Notes under the pieces: model-generated
The model's database searches: none
Seen by the model: only the letters and a program-made list of their open reading frames with translations
Told to the model about the DNA's origin: nothing
Source: Phoronis australis
Lineage: Eukaryota; Phoronida; Phoronidae
NCBI GenBank assembly: GCA_002633005.1
Contig: NMRA01000522.1
Location: 246,645-304,812 of the forward strand
Reading direction: 5' to 3'
DNA: 58,168 nucleotides
Program-made: the position numbers and the translations under genes
Shown: in pieces, positions 1 to 10,427 of the stretch
How the letters are laid out: the number at the start of each line of letters is the position of its first letter
Position numbering within the stretch: the first letter of the stretch is position 1

Positions 1-468
1 TGTATAAAGACTATCGTACAGCTAGCTGTATAAAGACTATCGTACAGCTAGCTGTATAAAGACTATCGTACAGCTAGGTGTATAAAGACTATCGTACAGC
101 TAGCTGTATAAAGACTATCGTACAGCTAGCTGTATAAAGACTATCGTACAGCTAGCTGTATACAGACTAACGTACAGCTAGCTGTATACAGACTAACGTA
201 CAGCTAGCTGTATGAAGACTATCGTACAGCTAGCTGTATGAAGACTATCGTACAGCTAGCTGTATGAAGACTATCGTACAGCTAGCTGTATTAAGACTAT
301 CGTACAGCTAGCTGTATAAAGACTATCGTACAGCTAGCTGTATAAAGACTATCGTACAGCTAGCTGTATAAAGACTATCGTACAGCTAGCTGTATAAAGA
401 CTATCGTACAGCTAGCTGTATAAAGACTATCGTACAGCTAGCTGTATAAAGACTATCGTACAGCTAGG
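1..468. repeat. Minisatellite, 26 bp x 18
   Basis: The unit is TGTATAAAGACTATCGTACA plus GCTAGC, in 18 near-perfect copies with variants at TATAAA (TATGAA, TATACA, TATTAA). Each junction forms the 14-bp palindrome TACAGCTAGCTGTA. The array is cut by the left window edge. Confidence 0.97.
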
Positions 469-1519
469 TACAGTTGTGCGATGAGCTTCGTTAGACCCCC
501 AAATTTCACAAGCTGTATAGTTCTGCTCATCACCTCATCGTGAAACTTATATCAACAAGTGGAGTCAACAACCAGTGGGGGTTCATGCAAAATCTGGGAG
601 TCATTCAATGCTCACCTTGCCCATCACAAATGTTTAAGTGAAAAACAATCTAGTAAACGTCATTTTCTTGGATGATTCTCCACCTTTTGTAACAAAGAAA
701 AACCTGTTGTTGTTTTGAAAACAGTTCGCTAGTGACACATATACATGCCCTTTCCTAAAGCTTTACGAAATGACAGCAGCAAAATTTGTTCTGAAATTCA
801 GTTCGCTGACATTAAAGTACTAAAAACTTGTAAGAAGATAAAACCTTAAGTATTGATAATTTGATGTGACATGTATGCAACCTCACAGAAGAGAAGAACA
901 GTTGACTGAACTATCAGGGGGAATGCCACTTTTTTCAACACCGGTAAATAACTAATAGACTATTAGTTACTAATAGTTTACTCAAGGAAGAGTGGAATTT
1001 TTAATGACACTGATTTTGTGTCACATTTTATGCGGTCAGTTTTTTTACCCACATCGGCGCAAAGCTGTATATTTACATCTTTGTATCAAGGTTATTTCGA
1101 ATCATGACATTAGCTAAAAGCACTAACTACTTCACATGTAGTGTCATTCATTTACAGCACTACACCGTTGATACTGTCATGTTGATCCATTGCCAATTGT
1201 GATATTGGTCAGACAACACTTTAATAGTGTCACAGTACAATCACTTCCCCAAATTACACTATGGCTGATACATGTTAATCCATTATCCAATGTGGCATTG
1301 ACTAGAAAATATTTCATAATAACACAGGCATTTACCAACATAAAACTTGTTGACATTGTCTTGCTGATCTATTACCTATTAAGACATTGACTAGAAAAAA
1401 TAGTTACGGTAATACATTACACAATCATTTACCAACAATGAACAGGTTGCTAAGTGTTGATCTGGTATGATCCATTGCCAATCAGGATATACCTTATAAA
1501 ATACAGAATGCTCACTCAC
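469..1519. other. Intron or downstream sequence without features
   Basis: AT-rich non-coding DNA between the 26-bp array and exon 53. I see no GCC-like cysteine pattern with splice sites on either strand. A weak local repeat around 1150-1520 (spaced copies of ATCCATTNCCAAT and ATTTACCAACA) suggests an old tandem duplication. Confidence 0.6.
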
Positions 1520-1681
1520 CAACATTACACTGACTGATACTCGTTGACCCATTACCAGCTGTGATGTTAGCCAAAGGACACAATGTACATGGTTGGCCAC
1601 CCACCACGGACTTATAGTAACCCACTTGACATTCTGTACAGTTCCCACCACTCCTGTCTTCTTTGCCCACAGGGCAGTTCA
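1520..1681 (-). CDS. Exon 53: GCC2_GCC3 repeat 22, last in window
   Basis: 54 codons, phase 1 at both ends. It reads NCPVGKEDRSGGNCTEC, then QVGYYKSVVGGQPCTLC and ISQCNV. It ends in a good donor (GTGAGT), so the gene goes on beyond the left edge. The next 1.5 kb to the left holds no further exon that I can see. Confidence 0.92.
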
Positions 1682-2452
1682 CTGCAATGACCACAACATA
1701 GTTTCATGGAGGTATTTTATTACAAAACTACATCTAGACTTTGTAAAATGTTAATTTCAACCAAAAAGTTCCAGAGTAAAGGAAACAGAATACATTAAAT
1801 ATGATTGATGTTTATCCTTTACTATCAAATATTTAGTTACATTTATCAGAATCCTATCAAGCCATAATTAGACATAAAACCACACACAACAAAACTAAAA
1901 CTGCCAGGAATAAACATAGAATGGCAAAACTAAATTGACTGGCAAGGTGACATAAATGGAACATAAAATTAGCACAAATTATTACATAACAAAATGGCTA
2001 TCATGCCAACTTCTGACAGAAACCAACTTTAGGCTCAAGCCACTTACCAAATTATAAAACAAGTGCCAGTGTATTCCTTACTCATATTAGAAATAATACC
2101 TGCCCTCATCTAGTAGTAACAGTTTGCTATTGTACAAGACCAGGTGCATTCAGTTGAGTTCACCATGTTCTCCAGCAAACCAAAAAATTCCATGAAAGGA
2201 CCAGTAATGGTAAGAGCTAGTCGGTCTTTTCAAACATTTCAACAGGAGGTGGGTACAAAGTATTTACTAACTGAAAATGTGTCAATTGTTACATTTTAGT
2301 AAGTCAAGATGAGAAAGATTTGATACAAAAATGTGACCGCTCACATGGTTAGAAGGCGAAAACAGCACAATTCAAGTGGTGAAACTTAGATGTCAATGTG
2401 TCAACACATAGCATCAGCTGGAGACTCCGTCATATCCAGAATTATGACTTAC

Positions 2453-2620
2453 ATTTGCAGTCTGATTGTGCTGTAGACCCTTCTTTTCCCAATGTATCCA
2501 TATCCTTTGGACACTGTACACATTCCATTTGCAGTGGTTTGTTCTGGTAGTAGCCATTGGCACACTTTGTACAGTTATAGTCCTTTGTCTTGTTAATGAA
2601 CTCTCCAGGTCCACATTTAG
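2453..2620 (-). CDS. Exon 52: GCC2_GCC3 repeat 21
   Basis: 56 codons, phase 1 at both ends. It reads KCGPGEFINKTKDYNCTKC, then ANGYYQNKPLQMECVQC and QSDCKC. The acceptor is TTCAG and the donor GTAAGT. Confidence 0.92.
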
Positions 2621-2833
2621 CTGAAGAAGAAAACTTTGCAATCATTTCCCATGAATTACTAAGCAAACCTTTAGAAGCAACATAAAACTATTGTCAAAAT
2701 TTTCATTGATACAAAATCGTGCAAACCCCATATCAGCTTTGAGCCAAACCATGGGCAACTGTGAGAAAAAATCTTATAATTCGAGGTACATATTAAAAAC
2801 AGTAAGTCACGAGAAAACAAAAATCATGCTCAC

Positions 2834-3001
2834 CCCACAAACAATCAGCTTCTGAAACTGACCCATTAGTTGGTGTTGTACGGTCATTAGGGCACTGCTT
2901 GCATGTCCATGACTCAGTCTTGTTACGATAGGAGCCTTGATCACACTTGCTACATTTGGTCGCGTCATTGGGGTTAACTTGCTCACCAGCTGGACAGTCA
3001 C
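2834..3001 (-). CDS. Exon 51: GCC2_GCC3 repeat 20 (non-W type)
   Basis: 56 codons, phase 1 at both ends. It reads DCPAGEQVNPNDATKCSKC, then QGSYRNKTESWTCKQC and EADCLW. A tryptophan occurs just before cysteine 4 but the YQ-x3-W pattern is absent. The acceptor is TTTCAG and the donor GTGAGC. Confidence 0.92.
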
Positions 3002-4261
3002 CTGAAAACAGAAACCAGAAAACCAAGACTTAGATCTCTCTTCCATACATTGACCAGGAACAGCATACATTCTAGAAATTGTGCTGATTACTGCAATCTA
3101 TAGAATACAATTATTATTATTTTCAGATTGCTAACAGGACTAGACTGTTTGACAATGATGCACTTTGAAAATTGAATATAATTGTCACACGCATGAAGAA
3201 AACTGTGCTAAAGAAAAACTTTTAATGTATGAAACAATGCGAGCAATGCAGCATTGTATTGCATCACCAGTGTGCCTCACATGCAATAGATCACCTGTGT
3301 GCCTCACATGCAGTAGAAATACAGAGAAACACTTAAAATGCCATCAGGGAATGCTACAGTCCATAGGGAAATCTGCTCAAAAACTGAATGGTGATGGCGG
3401 ATTCCCATAACATACCCCTGTGTCACATTTCAATAAAATTTGTCAAAGTCTTTCACCAAAATATGCAGACAAATGATTTCTTGTTGAAAACTAAATCAAA
3501 CGGGGTAACACATTTGAAAATTAGCTGGTGCTGGTGAATTCCAACCACATCTCTCTCTGTCTATTTTTACTAAACTTCATGAAGTTTTTTTTGCCAAAAA
3601 TTGACAGAAAATCAATGCCTTGTTGGCTTACTGGGGTGTAATGAATCTGTATGGAAATGGACTGGTGTCAGCACTCACCTGACATGTAACCTATCATGAT
3701 TTGGTAAGTAGTTTTTGAGATAATCAAATGACAAGATGCAGGATGCAGATTACATACGATCACAAAATCATTGATGGCAGCATAGACTACAGTGCCTGGA
3801 TTGCCAACTCCGTATACTTTCAATGGACGAAGTCTGTGCTCTCACAGAAGCAATGACATCAGATTCCCTAGCGACACCTGGCCAAATTATCTGATGATAT
3901 TTCCGGCAAGTATATCATTTGCTAATCATGGTTGGCTGTTGTGTCATCACAATACACTAACCAGAAACTGGGACATGTAATTTAGGAGAGTGGCACCTCT
4001 TCTAGGATATAACGCATGAAAATGTCGGAGTTGCAAATCTGTTGTCTATAATCTATGGTGGCAGCACAAACAGCAAATATTAAATAAATGATAGAAGTAC
4101 AGAAAGCAAGATTATTGGAATTGTTTTCCACTTTCTGCTTATAATTTGGCCACAACTTTTAAAACATCAAAGGCAAGATTGATGTCAATTATTTCAGTCT
4201 GTAAAAAAATTCAGCAAACAAGCTTTAGTTGCTAAAAATAAAAATGAATGGCAAAACTTAC
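3002..4261. other. Intron 50/51, no feature seen
   Basis: 1.26 kb between exons 50 and 51. It contains one short doubled segment near 3266-3316 (GTGCCTCACATGCA twice). I find no exon or transposon coding trace. Confidence 0.6.
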
Positions 4262-4417
4262 GTATACAGCTGGTCTCATTAGTCTGCGTCTCTGCCTTAG
4301 TGGTGTATCCACTATCACATTTCTTGCAAGAAGTCTGCCACTTCTCTGGTTGATATGTTCCCACTTCACATGGTTTACACGTCTTGCCTGATGCATAGTA
4401 TCCAGCAGTGCAGTTGC
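4262..4417 (-). CDS. Exon 50: GCC2_GCC3 repeat 19 (W type)
   Basis: 52 codons, phase 1 at both ends. It reads NCTAGYYASGKTCKPC, then EVGTYQPEKWQTSCKKC and NETSCI. No long ORF marks it; it was found from splice sites (TATGTAG and GTAAGT) and cysteine spacing. It continues the W/non-W alternation. Confidence 0.92.
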
Positions 4418-4724
4418 CTACATAGTGTAATGTAGCAGTATATTAACCAGGCAACAAAATTAGAAAGTGGATGAACGGAAGTTACAATGACTTATAAAGA
4501 TATCAATAATTCAACATACAATACAAAGAGCTTAATTAAATAGCAAAAGAATGATTTAAACAAACGTGATCCTGCTTTTTTAAATGAACATTTTAGTGCA
4601 ATTCATTTAGTTCACGACTGTTAATACAAGCATCTATTGACTGAAAACGACACATCCGAATCGGTCCCAATAAATGAAGTCTATTCTCCTTTACAGTCAG
4701 TTAAACACAACTATGGCTAGTTAC

Positions 4725-4892
4725 CTTGACTACACTGTTCCACAGAAGTAGACCCATTGGTTGGTGTTATGAGGGAAACATTACATGCCATACACGAGTC
4801 CTCCAATGTTTTGTTACGGTAGAATCCACGTTCACAAATAACACACGATTTTGTGGGCATGGCTACATACTCATACCCAGATTGGCAATCCA
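4725..4892 (-). CDS. Exon 49: GCC2_GCC3 repeat 18 (non-W type)
   Basis: 56 codons, phase 1 at both ends. It reads DCQSGYEYVAMPTKSCVIC, then ERGFYRNKTLEDSCMAC and VEQCSQ. Third member of the DCxSGxE group. The intron to exon 48 is only 106 bp. The acceptor is TTCTAG and the donor GTAACT. Confidence 0.93.
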
Positions 4893-4998
4893 CTAGAAGG
4901 AAAAGAAAAGGAGACAATCAGAACAATTCATAGTTCAAAATATATTCAGAATAAGATGACATTATGGCAAACGTAATGTAAGACCAGGGCCTACTTAC

Positions 4999-5172
4999 AA
5001 ACACAATTACTGGTGTCTCTGGAGCCATTCACAAATGTTGTCTGCTTCTTTCCATTATGATCAGGACATGATGTACACTGTTTCTGCCACCAGGTGTCCT
5101 GGTATGTCCCTTTAGGACATGGCTGGCAAGTGTAGGTAGACATTTCTATGTATTCACCCTCGGTACAGTTTG
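4999..5172 (-). CDS. Exon 48: GCC2_GCC3 repeat 17 (W type)
   Basis: 58 codons, phase 1 at both ends. It reads NCTEGEYIEMSTYTCQPC, then PKGTYQDTWWQKQCTSC and TSNCVC. Third member of the NCTEGEY group. The upstream intron (5173-7392) is filled by a dispersed repeat. Confidence 0.94.
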
Positions 5173-5204
5173 CTGAAAAGAAAAGCACACATCACTGAAA
5201 AAAA

Positions 5205-7240
5205 TATGACCAATAGAAAGACTTATTCCAAAATTACACAAGAGAAATGCCGAGCATTGAAATGTGCCCACAAATGCAGAACAAACGTGGTGCTTCAAGG
5301 ATTGTTTATTTCTATCATAAAAATAGCCACTAGATGGCGCAAAAACGTCCAATACATCCAAAAACGGGAACAAGCCATCGCTTTTTTAATAGAAGGCCAT
5401 TCACCGAATTTCATAAAAATCTGTCACAGAACTTCAGAGAAACAAAAGAAAATGGAAAAATGAAATTGCCACTAGGGATCTGCCTAAAAGTCATCGCCAT
5501 TTGATGTTAGCTTCATATAAATACACTTATTAATTTAATAAAGATCCTGTAATGGATTTAGGAGATACAGCTATGGGCGCAAAACAAAACAAAACTACCA
5601 TTAGGAGGCACCACAGTAGTCGAAGTCGTCATCGTCAACCGTCCTCTATACACTGAGAACATATACGCCAATTTTTCAAAACCATCCTTAGAATGGTTTG
5701 ATTGATAGACGGTGGACTCAAAAACAGCAAAAATGGCAACTAGGTGGCGCAAAGTACCTCGATTCCATCCTAAAACAGAAGGATAGCATCACCTCACTAA
5801 TAGATGCCAAGTTTTATGCAAATCTGTTAAGGACTTCTGAAGATCTGAGGTAAATGTAAAAAACTAAAATTGCCACTAGGGGGCACACCAGTGGTCAGAG
5901 CAATCCAAAAGTCGTGGTCGTCCGTTGTCAACATCATATAAATACACTTGCTAAATTTAGTGATTAGATCCTGCAAATGATAAAGGAGATAAAGCCATGG
6001 GCGAAAAAAACAAAACTGCCACTAGAAGGCATCTGAATAGTTGAAGTCCTCGAAAAATCATCATAAGCTACCATAGTAAGAACATACATGCCAAATTCCA
6101 CAATCATCCTTAGAGCAGTCTGGTTGATAGAGGGTGAACGCCAATAAACAGAATCTAAAACAATAAAAATGGCCACTAGGTGGCGCAAACTACATCAAGT
6201 CCATCCGAAAATGCGATGATAGTGTCATCTCACTAACAGATGCCTATTTGCCAAATTTTATGACAAGAGCAACGCGGAGCGTTGAAATGCGCCCACGAAT
6301 GCATGGCAAATGGTCTGCTTTTAGGGTTACTTATTTGTATCATAAAAATGGCCACTAGATGGCGCAAAAACATATAATCCATCCAAAAACAGGAACATGC
6401 CACATTTCATAAAAATCTGTCAAGGAACTTCAGAGAAACAAAGGAATACAGAATAACATGAAACTGCCACTAGTGGGCACAGTGTCCGTTGGATCCGCCT
6501 GAAAGTTGTCGTCGTCTGTTGTTATCTTCATATAAATACACTTTCTAAATTCAATAAAGATCCTGCAGTGGGTTTAAGAGATACAACTATGGGCGCAAAA
6601 CAAAACTACCCCTAGGAGGCGCCACAGTAGTCAGTCACCATCATCAAAGGTGGTCTTCACATTGAGAACATATATATTTAATATTTATTTTCAAATGATT
6701 TGGTAAATACAGGGGTGGAAGCCGAAAACAAGATCTGTAAACAGCAAAAATAGCCACTAGGTGGTGCAAAATACCTAGATATTTAAAATTTTAAAAAAAC
6801 CTGTTGAGGACTTTTGAAGACACAGAATTAAACGTAAAAAACTAAAATTACCACCAGGGGGCACAGCAGTAGTCAGATATGTCCGAAAAACGTCGTCGTC
6901 CATAGCCAACATAATTTTCACCATCATCCTTAGAGCGGTTTGGTTGATAGAGGGGTGGATGCCAAAAAACAGGCTCGAAAACAGTAAAAATGGTGCAAAC
7001 TACCTCAAATCCATCGGAAAACGGGAGGACAGTGTCATCTCACTAAGAGGTGCTTAAATGCCGTATTTTATGATATACATTGAGGACCTTAAGTTTGAAG
7101 ATACACTGGTAAGCGTAAAAAAGGAACATATATGCAAAATTTCGTGAACATAAATCAGCGGACGCCGGACGAACGGACGCCGGAGATGAAGGCATAATGC
7201 GTCCACATGCAATATATGGGCACATAATAAATGAAATTCT
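5205..7240. mobile_element. Dispersed repeat family R1, two joined copies
   Basis: This stretch fills most of the 47/48 intron. Two related units follow each other (about 5240-6250 and 6263-7240); both begin near a GAAATGYGCCCACRAATGCA motif and GCCACTAGATGGCGCAAAAA. Blocks of 130-180 bp recur, each with a GCCACTAGnnGGCRC core. The right end has GGACGCCGGACGAACGGACG and GGCATAATGCGTCCACAT, also found at 22078-22147. No protein is encoded; a non-autonomous transposon or satellite-like repeat is likely. Confidence 0.75.
5326..6866 (+). promoter_or_regulatory. Cluster of CTCF-core-like motifs inside repeat R1
   Basis: Matches or near matches to the established CTCF core (CCASYAGRKGGCRS) lie on the plus strand at 5326-5340, 5735-5750, 5871-5887, 6171-6186, 6351-6365, 6466-6480, 6752-6766 and 6850-6866. 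Weaker ones are at about 5588, 6017 and 6608. Spacing is about 115-180 bp. Binding is inference only. Confidence 0.35.
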
Positions 7241-7392
7241 AACAATCTACTTCAACCTTCTACTTTGACAAACAGTACGTTCGAGGTAAAACAATACATT
7301 ATCTATTTCACTGTTACGTTTCTATTCCGATGGGTTATACAAGCCTCAATCAAGCAATATTTTTTAGCTAAAAGAAGCTCTTATGTACTTAC

Positions 7393-7557
7393 GTAAGTTA
7401 CATAGTGACCTTGACACAGTGCCATTGGATTCAGTAATGTTATTTCCAGGACACGGCTTACACATTTCCTCCATTGTCTTGTCGCGATAATATGCTTGTT
7501 TACACGTGTCACATGTCCACGTAACATTGTTGAACTCTGTACCAGATGGGCAATCCA
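7393..7557 (-). CDS. Exon 47: GCC2_GCC3 repeat 16 (non-W type)
   Basis: 55 codons, phase 1 at both ends. It reads DCPSGTEFNNVTWTCDTC, then KQAYYRDKTMEEMCKPC and SRSLCNL. It pairs with exon 46. The acceptor is TTTGCAG and the donor GTAAGT. Confidence 0.94.
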
Positions 7558-7793
7558 CTGCAAATGCAAAAAATCATTTTGCCCTTAGCGCATTCTTGTG
7601 CAAAAGTCTGGGAAATAAAGGATATACACAACTTATCCAATGTTACACATGAAATTCTTATTCAATAAAACCAATGAGCATTTATAAAATAAAAATGTCT
7701 TGTCAAAGAGTTGTAAATTGTGTAATATGTCTTATCACATGGCACTTTGTTGGGTTAAAAGAACATTCAATAACACAGCTATGTCACACTTAC

Positions 7794-7967
7794 AGACACA
7801 GTTACTTGTATCTTTAGAGCCACGAACAAATGTTGTTTGGTTCTTTCCATTGTACTGTGGACACATTTTACACTGTTTCTGCCACCAGGTGTCCTGGTAT
7901 GTTCCTTTAGGACATGGCTTGCATGTGTACGAAACCATGTCTATGTATTCACCCTCAGTACAGTTAG
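7794..7967 (-). CDS. Exon 46: GCC2_GCC3 repeat 15 (W type)
   Basis: 58 codons, phase 1 at both ends. It reads NCTEGEYIDMVSYTCKPC, then PKGTYQDTWWQKQCKMC and TSNCVC. It is highly similar to exon 48 in DNA as well as protein, so the duplication is recent. The acceptor is CTCTAG and the donor GTAAGT. Confidence 0.94.
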
Positions 7968-8477
7968 CTAGAGGAAAGGAAAACGAGATTCTTAAAGACA
8001 GCATGTATCTCAATTACGTACTACATACAAAAATTCTTGAAGACAAGAACACATATTACTAAGGCCTTATGGCTACATCAAGTAGACCTAGATATATGTG
8101 TCACTGGGAAAGCTTAACATAACCATAATTATGTTACCTCACAAACTCCAAGAAGATTACAGAGAGCTTGCAAATACTCTCAAAAATTGCATGAAAGGTT
8201 ATTCTAAAGTCAATCTCTAATGACAAATATACAGTAAAATATACCAATGACAGAGAACATACCAGGAAACTATCCTGAATAAGTGAACTACAGCCTGTAT
8301 GAAATTATCGTCAGTTAAACAAAAACTCTGAAAAAAACATAAGAAAATCTCATAAATTATAAAATTCAAAATGCATGATGAACTTCAGATCATAAGGTTG
8401 ATTAAGTCATAGTCGTTCATTTCCTTTCTGCAAAGCTTGGTTTCCCACATTTTGCATTCAACGACAGACATACTTAC

Positions 8478-8642
8478 GTAGGTTACACATGGCTACAGAG
8501 GCTGTTCCATTAGTTTCAGTTATGTTTCCTCCAGGACAAGGCATACACTTATCGTCTAAGTTTTTATCACGGAAGAATGCCTGCGCACATATCTTACAGG
8601 TGAATGTTTGAGCATCAAACTCGTAACCAGATTTGCAATCCA
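8478..8642 (-). CDS. Exon 45: GCC2_GCC3 repeat 14 (non-W type)
   Basis: 55 codons, phase 1 at both ends. It reads DCKSGYEFDAQTFTCKIC, then AQAFFRDKNLDDKCMPC and VAMCNL. Kin of exons 47 and 49 (xRDKxxxxxCxPC, NITExNGT). The acceptor is TTACAG and the donor GTAAGT. Confidence 0.94.
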
Positions 8643-9151
8643 CTGTAACAAAAGAGTAACCCATTTGTAAGTTTGATGATTACCAAGCAAAATCGTACTA
8701 AATAAATGAAGATGAAATAAACACAATACAAGTAGGGTGTACTTGTATTATTCTATAGAAAATATCTGAAGACTTTAGCAATATTTAGCTGCTCAAATCA
8801 TAACTTACAAGAAGACACTTGAAAATCACTTGAGAGAATAGATTTTGCACTGCTTGTGAACTACACATTGTAGAAGTCAATTTTTTTTTTTTTTTAATTG
8901 AGTGTCCACTGGCAATTTAAGAACAACTTTCAAGATTTTAAGAATCAACTGTGAACTTAGCGTAGAAAATGTCAATTGAAGTATGACCATTTAAATTTAG
9001 CTAGTAAAGATAGATTACAGGCCTTCCAGTGGTTTTCATTTTGATTAGTGAATTCATATCTTATTACACATCAATTAGTGAATCTGTATCTTATAACACA
9101 TGAATTCTTGCCATTCCAAAATAACATCAGCAATAGGAGGAAGATACTTAC

Positions 9152-9331
9152 AGACACACGAATTATTACTCGTTGAACTGTTTTTAAATGTTGTCATTGG
9201 CAAACCAGAGAGACTGTGGTTGCCACAAGGTCTACATTTAGTCTGCCACCAGGTGTCCTGGTATGTTCCTTTGGCACATGGTTCACATGCATTGGAGCCA
9301 GTGTGCAAGTATTCACCCTCTGTACAGTTGG
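9152..9331 (-). CDS. Exon 44: GCC2_GCC3 repeat 13 (W type)
   Basis: 60 codons, phase 1 at both ends. It reads NCTEGEYLHTGSNACEPC, then AKGTYQDTWWQTKCRPC and NNSCVC. It is clearly close kin of exons 46 and 48 (shared NCTEGEY, KGTYQDTWWQ). The acceptor is TTCTAG and the donor GTAAGT. Confidence 0.94.
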
Positions 9332-9553
9332 CTAGAATAAAAAGTTTTATACTTCATACATAGGCAGCTCTAAAATTTGTTAGCATGAGCATTTGGAGAA
9401 GAATAAAATCAAAAGACAAGACTTTTTTGCTCAGTTGAACATAACATGGAACAATTAATGTAAATTTGAAACTGCCTCAATTTCCTTGCAATAACCATGT
9501 TGACATTCAATACAGTCACTGGTACTGTAGATGCAACAGGTGAGAATACTTAC

Positions 9554-9718
9554 GAACATTACAGTCTGTAGAGTTGACAGCGCCTGTTGTCATGGTGATG
9601 AAGTCAACAGGACACCTTGTACAGGCGTCAACACCCTCATTATCCTTATAATAACCTCGGTGACATTTAGTACAGTTGCCAGAATTGTCACGCTCTTCTT
9701 TACCCATGGGACAATGCA
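9554..9718 (-). CDS. Exon 43: GCC2_GCC3 repeat 12 (non-W type)
   Basis: 55 codons, phase 1 at both ends. It reads HCPMGKEERDNSGNCTKC, then HRGYYKDNEGVDACTRC and NSTDCNV. Its acceptor (TTGTAG) and its first 8 exon bases are part of a 34-bp minisatellite of 12 units (9711-10118), so 11 further copies of the acceptor lie just upstream. The frame favours the innermost copy. Confidence 0.92.
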
Positions 9719-10118
9719 CTACAATAATTTGTACCAAACATTACACAATGCACTACAATAATTTGTACCAAACATTACACAATGCACTACAATAATTTGT
9801 ACCAAACATTACACAATTCACTACAATAATTTGTACCAAACATTACACAATTCACTCCAATAATTTGTACCAAACATTACACAATGCACTACAATAATTT
9901 GTACCAAACATTACACAATGCACTACAATAATTTGTACCAAACATTACACAATTCACTACAATAATTTGTACCAAACATTACACAATGCACTACAATAAT
10001 TTGTACCAAACATTACACAATGCACTACAATAATTTGTACCAAACATTACACAATGCACTACAATAATTTGTACCAAACATTACACAATGCACTACAATA
10101 ATTTGTACCAAACATTAC
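9711..10118. repeat. Minisatellite, 34 bp x 12, grown from a splice acceptor
   Basis: The unit begins ACAATGCACTACAATAATTT and ends GTACCAAACATTAC. There are exactly 12 copies with rare G/T and A/C changes. The first unit overlaps the 5' end of exon 43, so every unit carries 8 exon bases, the acceptor AG and the intron bases upstream of it. Confidence 0.97.
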
Positions 10119-10268
10119 AAAATCTACAAGTAACACACTTACTACTACATTATTAAGAGCCAAGCATAAAAATGGCAATGTGATCATTCTGGCAATGACA
10201 GAGACCTCAAGAAAAAGGCAAGAGTGTACAAATACTAAACAAAAAATGGAAAATCAAAAACTACTTAC

Positions 10269-10427
10269 AAATACAATCACTGACACTAGCTGATCCCAGA
10301 TCTCGTGTGCTTTTGTCTACAGGACATGAGGTACAGTTGGTTTGCCATTTCTGATCTTGATATTCACCTACTGGGCACTGTTGACACACATTGCTGCTGT
10401 TCCTGAAGGTACCCGCACTGCAATTTC
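10269..10427 (-). CDS. Exon 42: GCC2_GCC3 repeat 11 (W type)
   Basis: 53 codons, phase 1 at both ends. It reads NCSAGTFRNSSNVCQQC, then PVGEYQDQKWQTNCTSC and VSDCIC. The acceptor is ACTCAG and the donor GTAAGT. The upstream intron (10428-12803) is 2.4 kb. Confidence 0.93.

Noticed and set aside
1391-1651. 86-codon minus-strand frame overlapping exon 53
   Set aside because: Out-of-frame shadow of the GCC exon.
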